This document shows, piece after piece, positions 1-8,083 of a DNA stretch of 36,918 nucleotides. The number at the start of each line of letters is the position of its first letter. The stretch's first letter is position 1. Where the stretch lies: NCBI RefSeq assembly GCF_003062295.1, contig NZ_PYCN01000045.1, positions 1 to 36,918 of the forward strand. Reading direction: 5' to 3'. The stretch comes from Bradyrhizobium algeriense. GTDB lineage: Bacteria > Pseudomonadota > Alphaproteobacteria > Rhizobiales > Xanthobacteraceae. The position numbers were made by a program, and so were the translations under genes. The notes below the pieces were generated by a model. The model was not told where the DNA came from, did no database searches, and saw only the letters and a list, made by a program, of their open reading frames with translations.

Positions 1-98
1 TTGACGGGGTTAAATGCCACCAAAATCGTATCGGCCGCTCCCTTCCGAACGCAGTCTATCGCCAACCCGTTTCTATCCCACAGGGGGCGTGCAGCGCC

Positions 99-158
99 GA
101 GATCAGTTTTTTAGAAGGAGCGCTCACCAAGGCGGGATTGCTGAGCGCAAAGCGATGA
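99..158 (+). pseudogene. IS3-family OrfA, C-terminal tail only
   Basis: The frame starting at 99 reads EISFLEGALTKAGLLSAKR and ends in TGA at 156-158. This matches the typical end of an IS3-family OrfA, the leucine-zipper HTH protein that is joined to OrfB by frameshifting. The OrfB ATG (155-157) overlaps this stop, and a T6 run lies at 106-112. Sequence upstream of about 99 does not continue as OrfA, so OrfA is lost and a junction probably lies near 95. Bases 1-95 hold nothing I recognise. Confidence 0.6.
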
Positions 159-982
159 TCGACCGTGAGCACGATCTGTCGATCACCAGGCAGGCGGAAG
201 TTTTGCAGATCAGCCGCGGCAGCGTTTATTACCTGCCGCGCCCGGTGCCGGACACCGATCTCGCGATCATGCGGCGTCTCGACCGGCTGCATCTGGAGTT
301 TCCCTTCGCCGGTTCGCGCATGCTGAGAGGCCTGCTGGCTGCCGAGGGGTGCAAGATCGGCCGTCGGCATGTGAAGACGCTGATGCGGCGGATGGGGATA
401 GAGGCGCTCTATCGCCGTCCGCGCACCACCAGGCCAGAGCCCGGCCACAAGATCCATCCATACCTGCTGCGCGGCATGGAGATCACGCGGCCGAACCAGG
501 TCTGGGCGATGGACATCACCTACATCCCGATGGAGCGCGGTTTTGTCTACCTCGCGGTCGTGCTCGATTGGGCAACCCGTCGTGTTCTGTCGTGGCGGCT
601 GTCGATCACCATGGAAGCAGCCTTCTGCGTCGAGACGCTGGAAGATGCCTTGGCTCGTCACGGCAAGCCGGACATCTTCAACACGGACCAGGGCTCGCAG
701 TTCACCGGACAGGCTTTTACCGGCGTGCTCGCCGACAACGGCATCGCGATCAGCATGGACGGCAAGGGCGCATGGCGGGACAACGTGTTTGTCGAACGGC
801 TCTGGCGCAGCATCAAATATGAAGAGGTGTACCTGCGGGCCTATGACAGCGTCAGCGAGGCGCGCAGCTCGATCGGCCGATATCTCGACTTCTATAACAG
901 CAGGCGTCCCCATTCGAGTCTTGACGGCACCACGCCGGATCAAGCCTACTTCACCCCGCTGCCACTCCGCATGGCAGCCTAA
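155..982 (+). CDS. IS3-family transposase OrfB (DDE integrase core)
   Basis: The protein starts MIDREHDLSITRQAE and has an HTH-like N-terminal segment, followed by the rve integrase core. Visible motifs are VWAMDITYI (first Asp), FNTDQGSQFTG (second Asp), and DNVFVERLWRSIKYEEVYL (catalytic Glu), and it ends with the family signature YNSRRPHSSLDG. The length of 275 residues is normal for OrfB. I chose ATG 155 because it overlaps the OrfA stop in the usual IS3 arrangement; the open frame continues upstream but with no family similarity. The catalytic core is intact, but without OrfA the element is probably immobile on its own. Confidence 0.9.
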   Translation: MIDREHDLSITRQAEVLQISRGSVYYLPRPVPDTDLAIMRRLDRLHLEFPFAGSRMLRGLLAAEGCKIGRRHVKTLMRRMGIEALYRRPRTTRPEPGHKIHPYLLRGMEITRPNQVWAMDITYIPMERGFVYLAVVLDWATRRVLSWRLSITMEAAFCVETLEDALARHGKPDIFNTDQGSQFTGQAFTGVLADNGIAISMDGKGAWRDNVFVERLWRSIKYEEVYLRAYDSVSEARSSIGRYLDFYNSRRPHSSLDGTTPDQAYFTPLPLRMAA

Positions 983-1143
983 CCCCGGCAGAGGCTCCAC
1001 CTATCGACGCGGAAACTCTGTTCAGACAACCGGGACCAGCTCTGTCGAGCCTTCTCCATCGATAGCGGTGTTTTGACCGCACCTTGCGGCGGCGCTGACG
1101 ATTCGTCAGATGTGGATCGGTTTGGCGAGATCGGTTCACATAT

Positions 1144-1230
1144 ATGGTCGACGATATATTTGACAATTCGCGGCCGTTTGGCCGTGTTGAAGTCCGGACT
1201 GGTGTTGGCCGCCGGCGTCGCTGGACCGAG
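1144..1230 (+). pseudogene. tnpA: IS66-1 tnpA, 5' part
   Basis: The ATG at 1144 opens MVDDIFDNSRPFG and runs to GRRRRWTE at 1230, where IS21-A begins. Reading resumes at 10871 with EQKGRIVAESY after the second CGAG. Joined, they give RRRRWTEEQKGRIVAESY, the conserved N-terminal helix-turn-helix region of IS66 TnpA. TnpA is an accessory protein needed for IS66 transposition, so this copy is knocked out. Confidence 0.75.
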
Positions 1231-1360
1231 GTGCGGATTCCGAGACGATGGTGCGCACCGTACCGATTTGATGGCGCGCAGGGTTCCGAAATGATCACGC
1301 GCAGCATTCCGAGCATTCTCCGCGCAGCATTCCGATTTGATCGCGCGCAGTTTCGGATGG
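1231..1360. repeat. IS21-A left-end multiple terminal repeats
   Basis: Three to four copies of a unit with core CGCGCAG followed by CATTCCGA or GTTCCGA occur at roughly 20-30-bp spacing, ending CGCGCGCAGTTTCGG. They mirror the units at the right end (10797-10866) and are the likely transposase-binding sites. Confidence 0.7.
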
Positions 1361-1435
1361 TGTGAGGCCTGATCGTTGGCCATTTCTCCGGCTGGAAACA
1401 GCTTGGAGAATTGGATGCCGACGAGGAGGGTTATC

Positions 1436-1770
1436 ATGCGCCAGGTGCCCGAGATTGTGAGGTTGAGCCTTGAGGCTGGGCTCTCGACGCGCGTGGTTGG
1501 CGAGCGTGTCGGCGTCGGGCCGACGACGGTACGTGACACGCTGAAGCGGTTTGCGCGCGCGGGTCTGGCATGGCCAGTCCCGGAAGCGATAAGCGACGCC
1601 GAGCTGGAGCAGCTGCTGTACGTGGTGCCTGGCGTGAAGCCGGGCCGCCGCAAGGTGGCCGAGCCTGACTGGTCCGTTATTGCCCGCGAGCTGAAGCGCA
1701 AGCACGTGACCTTGCAGGTGCTGTGGGACGAGTACATTGCAGAGCATCCGGACGGCTATCGGTACAGCCG
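1436..1770 (+). pseudogene. istA: IS21-A istA, N-terminal part
   Basis: The ATG at 1436 follows a strong ribosome-binding site (GAGGAGGG at about 1422-1430). The protein MRQVPEIVRLSLEAGLSTR holds the N-terminal HTH (VVGERVGVGPTTVRDTLKRF) and continues through DWSVIARELKRKHVTLQVLW to HPDGYRYSR, where IstA is cut by the RIT element. The open frame runs on to a stop at 1810, but those residues belong to the RIT inverted repeat. The next IstA segment (FCDLFRNWEGRL) begins at 5183. This is the start of the IS21 transposase, now broken. Confidence 0.85.
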
Positions 1771-1796
1771 TTATGTTGCGGCCAGATTTATGTTGT
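1766..1796 (+). repeat. RIT left inverted repeat (31 bp)
   Basis: It begins AGCCGTTATGTTGCGG and ends ATTTATGTTGT, and is identical to the reverse complement of 5124-5154. The first five bases also belong to the target gene. A shorter inverted echo (CCGCAACATAAG) sits nearby at about 1844-1855 and may be an extra recombinase-binding arm. Confidence 0.85.
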
Positions 1797-1871
1797 CGCT
1801 GCTGGAGTGAGCCAAGGATTTCGCCAACCTCCCCGGCTCGCTCCGCAACATAAGAGTGTGAGCTTTTCGGC

Positions 1872-2867
1872 TTACAGGGCCTTCAGGAAGGCCATCAAGG
1901 ACGGGAGAGAGGGTTGCCGAGGCGGCGGCCTCAGGCTGCTGATATCGACCCTGGCTAACGCCAATGCTTTCATCTCCAGGTCGACTTCAGCATAGATGTG
2001 CGTGGTGTCTAATGACACGTGGCCCAGCCAAGCACGGATCGTGTTGATGTCGACGCCGGCGCGCAGCAGGTGCACGGCCGTTGTGTGCCGAACCGTATGT
2101 GGGCTCACGCGCTTCGTCGCCAACGTCGGCAGCGTTTCGCCCGCCATAGCGGCATATTGCGTCACGAGACGGTGTATTCCGAAGCGCGTCAAAGGCTGGT
2201 TCGTCCGCCCGAGAAAGACCGCTTCACTTTTGCTCCGGTCGGCCACAAGACGAGTCAACGAGGTTGCCGTCGTTGACCACAATGGACAGATTCTGATCTT
2301 GTTTCCCTTGCCGTGAAGTCGCACTGACGGGGACGCGCCCAGTTGGAGATTGCCGACCGTCAATTTTGCTGCCTCATCGGCGCGAGCACCGCTGTTGTAT
2401 AGGAAAAGCAGCAGAACATGGTCGCGCACTCCAAGACTCGTGCGTCGGTCAGGTTGGTTTAGCAACGCGTCCATCTCGGCCTTTTCGAGGTATCCAATCG
2501 CGGTCTTGGTCGTCTTCTTGAACGGCACTGCTCGTATCTCGGAACACCAGGCCAGGTGGACCGGCGAACGCGTCCCGATAAAGCGCGCAAGTGAATGGAT
2601 GGTCGCCAGCCGCTGGTTGCGGGTAACCTCGCTGCACTGGCGATCGCGCTCCAGGTGGTCCAGGAACTTGCGGACGACTTCCGGCGTCAGATCTTCCACG
2701 GTCATGCGATCGATGGCGCAGCCTCCCTGCTTGCTGGCAAACGGCAGCAACAATGTCAGCGTGTCGCGGTAGCTGGCTTGGGTGTTGCAGGAAAGATTGC
2801 GCTCGGCGACCAGATGTTCCAGCAAGAACCGCCGGATCCACGGACCAAGCAGGCTCTTATCCTTCAT
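1872..2867 (-). CDS. RIT tyrosine recombinase C
   Basis: This is the last gene of the trio, 331 residues from MKDKSLLGPWIRRFLLEHLV. It has an N-terminal SAM-like core-binding domain (about 1-110) and a C-terminal catalytic domain with SGARADEAAKL (first Arg), SPHTVRHTTAVHLL (His-x-x-Arg), WLGHVSLDTTHIY (His, and the nucleophile Tyr). All active-site residues are present. I chose the ATG at 2865-2867 because it overlaps the upstream recombinase stop by 11 bp, implying coupled translation; a longer open frame exists upstream. It probably acts with its two partners on the element's inverted repeats. The specific role of each RIT protein is not known to me. Confidence 0.88.
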   Translation of the reverse strand: MKDKSLLGPWIRRFLLEHLVAERNLSCNTQASYRDTLTLLLPFASKQGGCAIDRMTVEDLTPEVVRKFLDHLERDRQCSEVTRNQRLATIHSLARFIGTRSPVHLAWCSEIRAVPFKKTTKTAIGYLEKAEMDALLNQPDRRTSLGVRDHVLLLFLYNSGARADEAAKLTVGNLQLGASPSVRLHGKGNKIRICPLWSTTATSLTRLVADRSKSEAVFLGRTNQPLTRFGIHRLVTQYAAMAGETLPTLATKRVSPHTVRHTTAVHLLRAGVDINTIRAWLGHVSLDTTHIYAEVDLEMKALALARVDISSLRPPPRQPSLPSLMAFLKAL

Positions 2868-3801
2868 GACCGGCCTCCATCGCGTACAGAGCAAAGCGCT
2901 CATTGGCCGCCTGGAGGAGATCCGGCGTCATCTGCAAATAGCGCTGGGTTGAACGGATATCGATGTAGCCAAGGTAGGTTGCGAGTTGCGGAAGCAGTCG
3001 CTGCACCTCCTGGCCGGAGCGATACCATGCGATCACCCGGTGCACCGCGGCTGTGTGGCGAATATCGTGCAGCCGCGGAGGTCCAGGCTCGCCAACAGGG
3101 CAACTGATTCCGGCGGCTCGGCGGACATGCTGAAACCAGGAGATGACCCGCACGTAGTGCCATGGTCGACTGCCGCGCGTAGTGAATAATGGAGATTCTT
3201 GCCCGCGCGGCAGAGGGAGCCGGCGACGGCACTCGACGTACTCGACCAGTTCCTGGTTGAGCTTTGGTCCGATTGGCACGAGGCGCGTTTTGAAGAACTT
3301 CGTGTCACGGACGGTGATGACCTGATCAGTCAGATCCACGTCTTGCAAGACCAAACGAAGCGCCTCGCCAATGCGCATGCCGCTTCCGTACAGCAACAAG
3401 AGGAGCGTACGGTACATAGCTGGGACGTGAGGGCGATGCCCCACCTTCAGAATCGAGGTCGCATCCAACAGGCGGCGCAGTTCTTCCGTGGAATAAACAT
3501 AGGGCGTTTGTTGCGGCGGCAGCTTTGGAAACGTTGTCGGCAGTGGGGAGGTTGCCACGTACCCGCGACTGATGGCGAAACTATAGAGACCGCTCAAAAC
3601 CCTATATCGCAGCATCCAAGTGGCACTGAGCGATCCTTTACCTTGGAGGAACTCGGCCACCGCCTCTGGGGTGACTCCGCCGACATCTCGATTGCCCATC
3701 GCTCGGCAGAATCTGCGGAGCAGAACCTCAGCGGACTCGAAACGCGCCCCCAGTGACCGCTGCTTGGCCAGATAGGCGTCGACAACATGGGTCAGCATCA
3801 T
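2857..3801 (-). CDS. RIT tyrosine recombinase B
   Basis: The middle recombinase has 314 residues and starts MMLTHVVDAYLAKQRSLGARFE. The N-terminal core-binding domain is followed by the catalytic domain: GSGMRIGEALRL (Arg), HDIRHTAAVHR (His-x-x-Arg), and YLGYIDIRSTQRYLQ (nucleophile Tyr). The second conserved His position reads Tyr in LGY. The start overlaps the stop of recombinase A by 4 bp (3798-3801) and its end overlaps recombinase C by 11 bp, so the three are one translational unit. Confidence 0.88.
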   Translation of the reverse strand: MMLTHVVDAYLAKQRSLGARFESAEVLLRRFCRAMGNRDVGGVTPEAVAEFLQGKGSLSATWMLRYRVLSGLYSFAISRGYVATSPLPTTFPKLPPQQTPYVYSTEELRRLLDATSILKVGHRPHVPAMYRTLLLLLYGSGMRIGEALRLVLQDVDLTDQVITVRDTKFFKTRLVPIGPKLNQELVEYVECRRRLPLPRGQESPLFTTRGSRPWHYVRVISWFQHVRRAAGISCPVGEPGPPRLHDIRHTAAVHRVIAWYRSGQEVQRLLPQLATYLGYIDIRSTQRYLQMTPDLLQAANERFALYAMEAGHEG

Positions 3802-5021
3802 TGGAGGCCTCCCAGGTCGAACGCTCCGACCTCGCGAAGCGCCTGCATGTTCACCTTGGCGTAGATGCTGGTTGAGGCCGCGCTGCGATGTCCCAAATGG
3901 TCCCCGATCTCCTTTATCGACAGACCTTCGGCAAGAAGCCGGGAAGCGCAGGCGTGGCGCAACGCATGGCCACCACGATGAGCAGCGTCGATTCCAAGTG
4001 CAACAAATCTGCGGTTAGCGACATCATAAATGCTCCCTGCCTTCAACGGTCGACGGGGCGCGTGCATGCAGAGGAACACTTCCGGGCACGATGATAGCGG
4101 CCGCACCGTGTCGATGTAGCGGGCGAGCGCCTCAGCCACAGAGGAAACCAGCGGGTAGATCTGCGGCTGGCGGCGCTTCAGGCGGAAAAGCCGTAGCGTC
4201 CTACCGGCCCAATCAATCTGATCAAGGCGCAATGCCGCCACTTCGCCGCTGCGCATTCCATAGACCGCGAGCAACAGCAGGATCGCACGATCACGGATGT
4301 CCCGGGGGTTGTCAGTCTCGGCGTCGGCCAATATGCGCTGCACGTCGCACCAATCTGGGGCATACGGTAGTGACTCCTGACGATAGAGCCGAGGCCGGCA
4401 AATCGAGATCGCTAAGCGGTCCGTACACATTCCCCGCTTTGCCGCGTAGCGCAGAAATCCCCGCAAGGCCGAGGCCGTGTTGGCCACCGAAACGCGGGAC
4501 CATCGTCCCGTGGCCTGGGCAATGAAATAGGCGTCGACGTCGTCAGGCTGAATATCCGTGAATTGCCGGTTCGTCTGGTCGCACCAACGCAGGAACCGGC
4601 CGATAATGCGGCTCCATTGCTCCACCGTCGATGGCGTGAAACCGCGCTCATTGCGCATCCATGCCACATACTGGTCGAGTTGGCTCTGGTACTGAAACAC
4701 GATGGTCGGTTCACGCCACCAACCAAGAAATCGAAGCCACGGTCGTCCGATGTCGACTACTCTTCGTGCTGCGGTGACAGCCCCCGTCAGGCGCAGACGC
4801 TCGGTTGCGATTCGTTGGAGCGCTTCGATATCGATGCCCTCCGAAGCATCTGGACCGAGATATGCGGCAATCCGCAACAGCTCGTTTCGCTTGACTCTGA
4901 GAGAAGCTGCGGTCGCGCCGGTTTCTGCACAGTGGCGAAGGTACCGGTACCGCTCGTCGGTGAATGGCGCGTCATCACGTTGGGGCACGGTCAAGGGGAT
5001 GGGATAAATCGTCTGATCCAT
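3798..5021 (-). CDS. RIT tyrosine recombinase A
   Basis: The first and longest gene of the trio encodes 407 residues from MDQTIYPIPLTVPQRDDAP. It has a core-binding domain (around GFTPSTVEQWSRIIGRFLRW) and a catalytic domain with YGMRSGEVAALRL, GGHALRHACASRLL and LGHRSAASTSIYAKV. The ATG at 5019-5021 was chosen because GGAGG precedes it; the open frame continues upstream to 5546 but leaves the element. A TATAAT hexamer on the minus strand (5109-5114) lies beside the inverted repeat and could be the operon -10 box, although no good -35 was seen. Confidence 0.88.
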   Translation of the reverse strand: MDQTIYPIPLTVPQRDDAPFTDERYRYLRHCAETGATAASLRVKRNELLRIAAYLGPDASEGIDIEALQRIATERLRLTGAVTAARRVVDIGRPWLRFLGWWREPTIVFQYQSQLDQYVAWMRNERGFTPSTVEQWSRIIGRFLRWCDQTNRQFTDIQPDDVDAYFIAQATGRWSRVSVANTASALRGFLRYAAKRGMCTDRLAISICRPRLYRQESLPYAPDWCDVQRILADAETDNPRDIRDRAILLLLAVYGMRSGEVAALRLDQIDWAGRTLRLFRLKRRQPQIYPLVSSVAEALARYIDTVRPLSSCPEVFLCMHAPRRPLKAGSIYDVANRRFVALGIDAAHRGGHALRHACASRLLAEGLSIKEIGDHLGHRSAASTSIYAKVNMQALREVGAFDLGGLQ

Positions 5022-5123
5022 AGCGAGCCTCCATTGGACAAATGGTTCGCTACCCAGACGTCGAAATATGTTGCGTGAACAATGCCTACAGTGTTCAGCA
5101 TCCCCGCAATTATAGCTCCTTGC

Positions 5124-5154
5124 ACAACATAAATCTGGCCGCAACATAACGGCT
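5124..5154 (-). repeat. RIT right inverted repeat (31 bp)
   Basis: It is the exact reverse complement of 1766-1796. It is followed by GATATGTAATCGTGAACATAC (5155-5175) before the host sequence CAGCCG; this tail has no counterpart at the left end. Confidence 0.85.
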
Positions 5155-5175
5155 GATATGTAATCGTGAACATAC

Positions 5176-5594
5176 CAGCCGGTTCTGTGACTTGTTCCGC
5201 AACTGGGAAGGCCGGCTGCCGCTCGTGATGCGCCAGCACCACGGCGGGGGCGAGAAATTGTTTGTCGACTATGCCGGCGACACGGTGCCGGTGGTTGACC
5301 AGTAAGACTGGCGAGGTGCGTGACGCGCACATCTTCGTCGCGGTCATGGGCGCATCCAGCTTGTCGTTCGCGCTGGCGACGTGGACCGAGCAGCTCGGCG
5401 ACTGGATCGCGGGACATAACGCGGCCTTCAGCTTTTTTGGCGGCGCGACGCAACTGCTGGTGCCCGACAACGCCAAGGTCGCGGTGATCAAGGCCTGCCT
5501 CTACGACCCTATGGTCAACCGCAGCTACAGCGATATGGCGCAGCATTACGGCACGGCGATTTTGCCGGCACGGCCGCGTCGCCCGAGAGATAAG
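5176..5594 (+). pseudogene. istA: IS21-A istA, middle part (with frameshift)
   Basis: After the RIT element the IstA frame resumes as FCDLFRNWEGRLPLVMRQHHGG and LFVDYAGDTVPVVDQ, with the first catalytic Asp in VDYAGD, then meets TAA at 5303-5305. The remaining core continues in the next frame (KTGEVRDAHIFVAVMGASS, LVPDNAKVAV with the second Asp, ARPRRPRDK). One extra T near 5303 explains the shift. The gene is then cut again at 5594 by the serine-recombinase element. Confidence 0.85.
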
Positions 5595-5618
5595 GGCTCA
5601 GACTCATACTGCACCGCG

Positions 5619-7691
5619 TCAGTTACGTGAGGATGAACTTTCGGGATCGACCCGGTAGTCGCGCTTGTGGGCGAACTTCGCCGGCAGGTCCTCTGGCGGA
5701 ATCTCATAGAGGAAGTCGCCGCGATCGTTGACCGGATGTGCGCGTAGCAGGCCGCGTCGGCGCCACAAATGGACAGTCGAGACCACAACGTTGTAGCGAG
5801 CCGCGACGTCCTGCGGAGTCAGCAGTCCCTGCGCGAGCAGGCGTGTCTGCCGATCGGCGAGATGGTAGCTATGGCGAAGTCGCCCGATGCGCGTAGCTGT
5901 CCAAGGCGTGCTGACGACGGTCCGCACGCCTCGCTCGTTGAGCAGATCGGCGATCTCTTTGTCCGTATAGGTATCGATGAGGCGGTCGATCTCCTCGATC
6001 ACGGCGGCATCTGTCGTGCGCAACTCGACACACGACTTCGGCAGCGGCAGATCCAACGAGCGCGTCGCGCCGCCAACGAAGCGGATATCCACATGGAGCG
6101 TATCGCCCTTGCTGAGCGTCACGTCCTCGATCAGCAGGCGCAGTATGCGTTTCTTGTCTTTCATCTGCGTGCGCGGATTGCCCCAGAGCCGGGCGAAGTC
6201 GGTGGCGAGGGCCATCAGCTCAGTACGTTCGGCATCGGTCACGACGCTTACATCAGCCGCCGAGGCTTTGTTGTATGCTTCCTGTGCCGCGGCGAGCGCG
6301 CGAAGCTTCGTATTCCAGTCGGCTTCCAGGGCATCGGCCACCAGGCGGTTGTCGGGGTCGACCTTGAGGAAGCGACGCTGCGCGAGTTCTGCGTCATACT
6401 TCGCTCGCTCCACGTGCTGACGGCGCAACCGATCTGCTTCCTCCTGACGGTTGACCAGCTCCTGCTGCACGCTGAGAGCGACTTCGACCGCAAGTGGCGT
6501 CATCGCCTCGATCAGGATGTCGCCGATCGCAGCATCGAGTGCGCCGCCATGCACCGTCTGGCACAAACCGATCTCGCCTCGGAACATCGGGCGCCGGCCA
6601 CACCAGTAGGTCGGCACTTGTTGGTTGCGGTGCAAGTGATAACGCACCGACATGCGCTCGCCGCAGCTCCCACAGATCACAAGACCTTGCAGCAAGGCCG
6701 CGCCCTCGCGTGCCGGGCCCCGATGCCGCTCGATGCTCCAGGCCAGCGCATTACCTTTCACACGGTCCAGGTTCGATCGGTACTCCTCCCAGCTGATATA
6801 GCCCGGATGGACGTCGCGCAGCAGGATCCACTCCTCGCTTGGTACCTGCCGCGAGGAGTACTTGCCGCTCGGCAGACGACGGTGTTTGGTGCGACCGAAC
6901 ACGAAGGCGCCGGCATAGCGCGGATTATGGATGATCTGCCGAGCACGACAGTGCAGGAGTTCAGCCCACACGAGTTCGCCCTTGTGCGCGCCACTTCTCA
7001 AACGACGCGGGAACAGCAGCTCCTTCGCGTGGAACTCCTTGACCACCGCCAAACAGGAGCCTGTGCGCCTGAAGGTGTCGAAGAATAGCCGCACGGCTGC
7101 CTGGACCTGGATGTCCGGATCAAGGATAACGCGCTCCTGTGCATCATGCACAAAGCCGACCGGGACCATCTGCTTGAGCTCGCCGCGGCGGGCGCGGCTG
7201 AGGATCCCGCCGCGAAGTCGCGCCTTGAGCACATGAAGTTCGGCTTCACTCATGGTTCCTTTTAAACCCAAAAGTAAACGGTCATTGAAGTGCGCCGGAT
7301 CATACAGCCCGTCTTCATCCAGGATCAGTGTGTCAGCGAGTGCACACAGCTCGAGCAGTCGATGCCAGTCGGTGTTGTTGCGCGCAAGGCGCGATATTTC
7401 AAGTCCGAGTACGATCCCGACACGGCCCAGGCCAACCTCACTGACCAGACGCTGGAAGCCCTCGCGGTCGGCCGCGCTGGCGCCGGACTGCCCGAGATCG
7501 CTGTCGATGACCACGATCCGATCAAGCGGCCAACCGAGCGCGACGGCACGATCGCGCAGTGCATACTGGCGCTGCGTACTCTCGGTGTTCTCGAAGACTT
7601 GGCGCAGCGTCGACTGTCGCACATACAGGAATGCCATGCGCGAGAGATGCGTGGCCGTGATCTTTTGATAGGCCTCACTGTTCATTGGCAT
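5619..7691 (-). CDS. Large serine recombinase (resolvase/invertase family)
   Basis: The 690-residue protein starts MPMNSEAYQKITATHLSRM. The N-terminal catalytic domain (about 15-160) has AFLYVRQST with the nucleophile Ser, VIDSDLGQSGASA, and LGLEISRLARNNTDWHRLLELC. The recombinase domain follows (about 190-330), then a zinc ribbon (CGSCGERMS ... YWC) and a coiled-coil stretch rich in Glu, Arg and Ala. A C-terminal HTH-like segment (LTPQDVAARYNVVVSTVHLWRRRG) ends it. The ATG at 7689-7691 has GGAGGG upstream and overlaps the preceding ORF by 10 bp, so translation is probably coupled. It is the likely integrase/excisionase of the 3.5-kb element around it. Catalytic residues look intact. Confidence 0.9.
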   Translation of the reverse strand: MPMNSEAYQKITATHLSRMAFLYVRQSTLRQVFENTESTQRQYALRDRAVALGWPLDRIVVIDSDLGQSGASAADREGFQRLVSEVGLGRVGIVLGLEISRLARNNTDWHRLLELCALADTLILDEDGLYDPAHFNDRLLLGLKGTMSEAELHVLKARLRGGILSRARRGELKQMVPVGFVHDAQERVILDPDIQVQAAVRLFFDTFRRTGSCLAVVKEFHAKELLFPRRLRSGAHKGELVWAELLHCRARQIIHNPRYAGAFVFGRTKHRRLPSGKYSSRQVPSEEWILLRDVHPGYISWEEYRSNLDRVKGNALAWSIERHRGPAREGAALLQGLVICGSCGERMSVRYHLHRNQQVPTYWCGRRPMFRGEIGLCQTVHGGALDAAIGDILIEAMTPLAVEVALSVQQELVNRQEEADRLRRQHVERAKYDAELAQRRFLKVDPDNRLVADALEADWNTKLRALAAAQEAYNKASAADVSVVTDAERTELMALATDFARLWGNPRTQMKDKKRILRLLIEDVTLSKGDTLHVDIRFVGGATRSLDLPLPKSCVELRTTDAAVIEEIDRLIDTYTDKEIADLLNERGVRTVVSTPWTATRIGRLRHSYHLADRQTRLLAQGLLTPQDVAARYNVVVSTVHLWRRRGLLRAHPVNDRGDFLYEIPPEDLPAKFAHKRDYRVDPESSSSRN

Positions 7692-8083
7692 GATCGATAT
7701 CCCTCCTTCGGTATGGGGTGTTCGACACAACGCGTCGAGAGAACCAGACTGGCCAGAAGCGCAGTCAGATCGCGGTGCGGCACGCTGCTGAGCCACTCCG
7801 GCGCAGACCCGTACGCACTAGGAGGTCCGGCCGCCGGCACATCCGCGGCGTTTGCGGTGCGCAGCATGCCTGACGCACGGATAACGCCCTCCAGTGCCTT
7901 GAGCCACCCGGGCATCCCTTCGCGCAACAGCAAGGCAAGACCCACGCCGCGGGGCTGACCTGCGGCGCTCGCCCCGCCGAGATCGGCTCTCGCTCCGATG
8001 ACCTGTGAACGAAGCAGCTCGTAATTTGCTACGTACTGCGCGGGATCGACCGCAGCCGCTTCGGCGATCGTGAGCGTTTTTTT
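7682..8083 (-). CDS. C-terminal half of HTH protein, -1 frame after A8 run
   Basis: This frame reads GKKTLTIAEAAAVDPAQYVANYELLR, then a segment with GLALLLREGMPGWLKALEGV, and ends 10 bp inside the recombinase start. It has no good start of its own; it becomes fused to the upstream HTH frame by a -1 shift at the A8 run (8077-8084, minus strand A AAA AAA). The second module copy (12784-13089) has a recognisable homologue (QYEVLRMAALGEA, GLMLFLRRGMWGWAQTLAA), also out of frame after an A8 run. Function is unknown; position suggests a partner of the recombinase. Confidence 0.6.
   Translation of the reverse strand, partial: KKTLTIAEAAAVDPAQYVANYELLRSQVIGARADLGGASAAGQPRGVGLALLLREGMPGWLKALEGVIRASGMLRTANAADVPAAGPPSAYGSAPEWLSSVPHRDLTALLASLVLSTRCVEHPIPKEGYRSCQ

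Larger units (their letters stand above)
95..1041 (+). mobile_element. IS3-family element, 5'-truncated copy
   Basis: The 3' end is placed by comparison with the second copy on the minus strand (21653-22040). Identity runs through the end of orfB and a short tail up to about 1035-1041, then stops. The left part, including the left inverted repeat and most of orfA, is missing. The tail lies about 20 bp from the left end of the next element (IS66-1). Confidence 0.7.
1771..5175 (-). mobile_element. Recombinase-in-trio (RIT) element inserted in istA
   Basis: Three overlapping minus-strand tyrosine recombinases of different subfamilies form the hallmark of RIT elements. A perfect 31-bp inverted repeat beginning AGCCGTTATGTTGCGG lies at 1766-1796 and, inverted, at 5124-5154. 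The host gene istA is split exactly here; CAGCCG is present on both sides (1765-1770 and 5176-5181) and rejoining restores YSRFCDLF. The right side has about 21 extra bases between the repeat and the host junction, so the ends are asymmetric. No cargo gene is present. Confidence 0.85.

Noticed and set aside
56..1000. Long minus-strand ORF of 314 codons over the IS3 transposase
   Set aside because: It is the antisense shadow of GC-rich orfB; the plus strand has the full DDE motif set.
1808..1850. Inverted repeat around GAGTGAGCC/GGCTCGCTC as a terminator
   Set aside because: It lies inside the RIT end, has a mismatch and no T-run, and more likely belongs to recombinase-binding sequence.
5769..7088. 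439-codon plus-strand ORF over the serine recombinase
   Set aside because: Antisense to the recombinase, whose domains are in the correct order on the minus strand.
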